Below, piece after piece: positions 1-64,000 of a DNA stretch of 64,000 bases (position 1 is the stretch's first letter; every line of letters begins with the position of its first letter). Position numbers and translations under genes: made by a program. The stretch lies in contig OY759269.1 of NCBI GenBank assembly GCA_963662155.1, positions 9,505,698 through 9,569,697 on the forward strand. The letters run 5' to 3'. This stretch comes from Lamellibrachia columna (lineage: Eukaryota > Annelida > Polychaeta > Sabellida > Siboglinidae). Below the pieces are notes generated by a model. That model was not told where the DNA came from. It saw only the letters and a list, made by a program, of their open reading frames with translations, and made no database searches.

Positions 1-476
1 GGATAAACCCCCAGTGATATATACATGGGGGGGATAACCCCCCAATGTAACATTTAGATCATTTCGATATCTAGACATGTTGTCACGTGTTATGTGAGTT
101 TAGAAAGCATATCATCACAGAAGCACAAATACATCGGGAGGGTGGGTGGTAATAAATTAAGAAGTTTGGGTGATGTTCGTGTGGCACAGTGAAGAAAATG
201 ATTTTGAAATGTCATTTCACCTGCCGTGTCTCCCCTTAAAACAGTTCAATGCAGGGAATTTTTTTTAATTGAAGTAACGGTTTTCTTCTTGCCATATTCT
301 GAACACAAGCTTGTGGTTCAGACTATGTCTCACGAAGTCACTTATAGGCACACACATACTTCAGACAGCTGAGTCAATGAACTGTTCTCCTGATCCTCCA
401 GACATCTGGTGTTTGATCATTGTTTATTTGCCGATGCTATGCTGCCCTGATTTATTGTAAATTTTCCCTGTTTCAG
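1..476. other. Intron or upstream sequence
   Basis: No coding signal is seen. Bases 1-54 hold a G/C palindrome (ggggggataacccccc). The rest is unique A/T-rich DNA with a pyrimidine tract leading into exon 1. Confidence 0.5.

Positions 477-64000
<63,524 letters not shown>

Overview
This is eukaryotic genomic DNA dominated by one very large, intron-rich gene on the + strand. I traced 53 exons from about 477 to the right edge. At all but one junction the splice phases agree, and about 9.1 kb of coding sequence (about 3,000 residues) stays open. The gene runs off both ends of the window. The product looks like a modular extracellular or membrane-anchored protein. Its parts are an unidentified N-terminal region with a polybasic RRRR site, a PAN/Apple-like cysteine module, and about 16 fibronectin-III-like modules joined by linkers of the type V-D-x-T-P-P-x-x-G-x-V-x-D-G. 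An unfamiliar beta-rich domain (exons 37-43) interrupts the modules, and an RRKR-bearing region and an unfamiliar C-terminal part follow. I do not recognise a named gene.

The host is an invertebrate animal: GT-AG introns, CR1/Jockey-like, hAT and TTAA-type transposons, and tRNA-headed SINEs. I favour a cephalochordate (amphioxus). From memory, intronic minisatellites that copy exon-intron junctions were described there, and the CR1-like tail seen here resembles amphioxus copies. No species call can be proven from this window.

Layout: 1-4.4 kb holds exons 1-5 and two SINEs. 5.2-8.6 kb is a 70-bp array ending in exon 6. 9-11.2 kb holds a dead LINE and a promoter-bearing repeat. 11.3-25.4 kb holds exons 7-23 with several arrays. 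25.4-27.8 kb is a 38-bp array. 28-38.6 kb holds exons 24-37, a GC-rich transposon and an hAT element. 38.9-48.8 kb holds exons 38-43 embedded in six arrays and an A-B-A repeat. 48.8-53.1 kb holds exons 44-51. 53.7-62.1 kb is an 8.4-kb TTAA-flanked transposon with nested elements and an 821-bp (TG)n tract. 63.2-64 kb holds exons 52-53.

The outstanding signal is that at least twelve tandem arrays are anchored on splice junctions of this one gene. Each unit carries a copy of the neighbouring exon edge together with its AG acceptor or GT donor, so a true splice site is preceded or followed by as many as about 60 decoy copies. In the arrays I translated, use of a decoy would usually bring in a stop codon or shift the frame.
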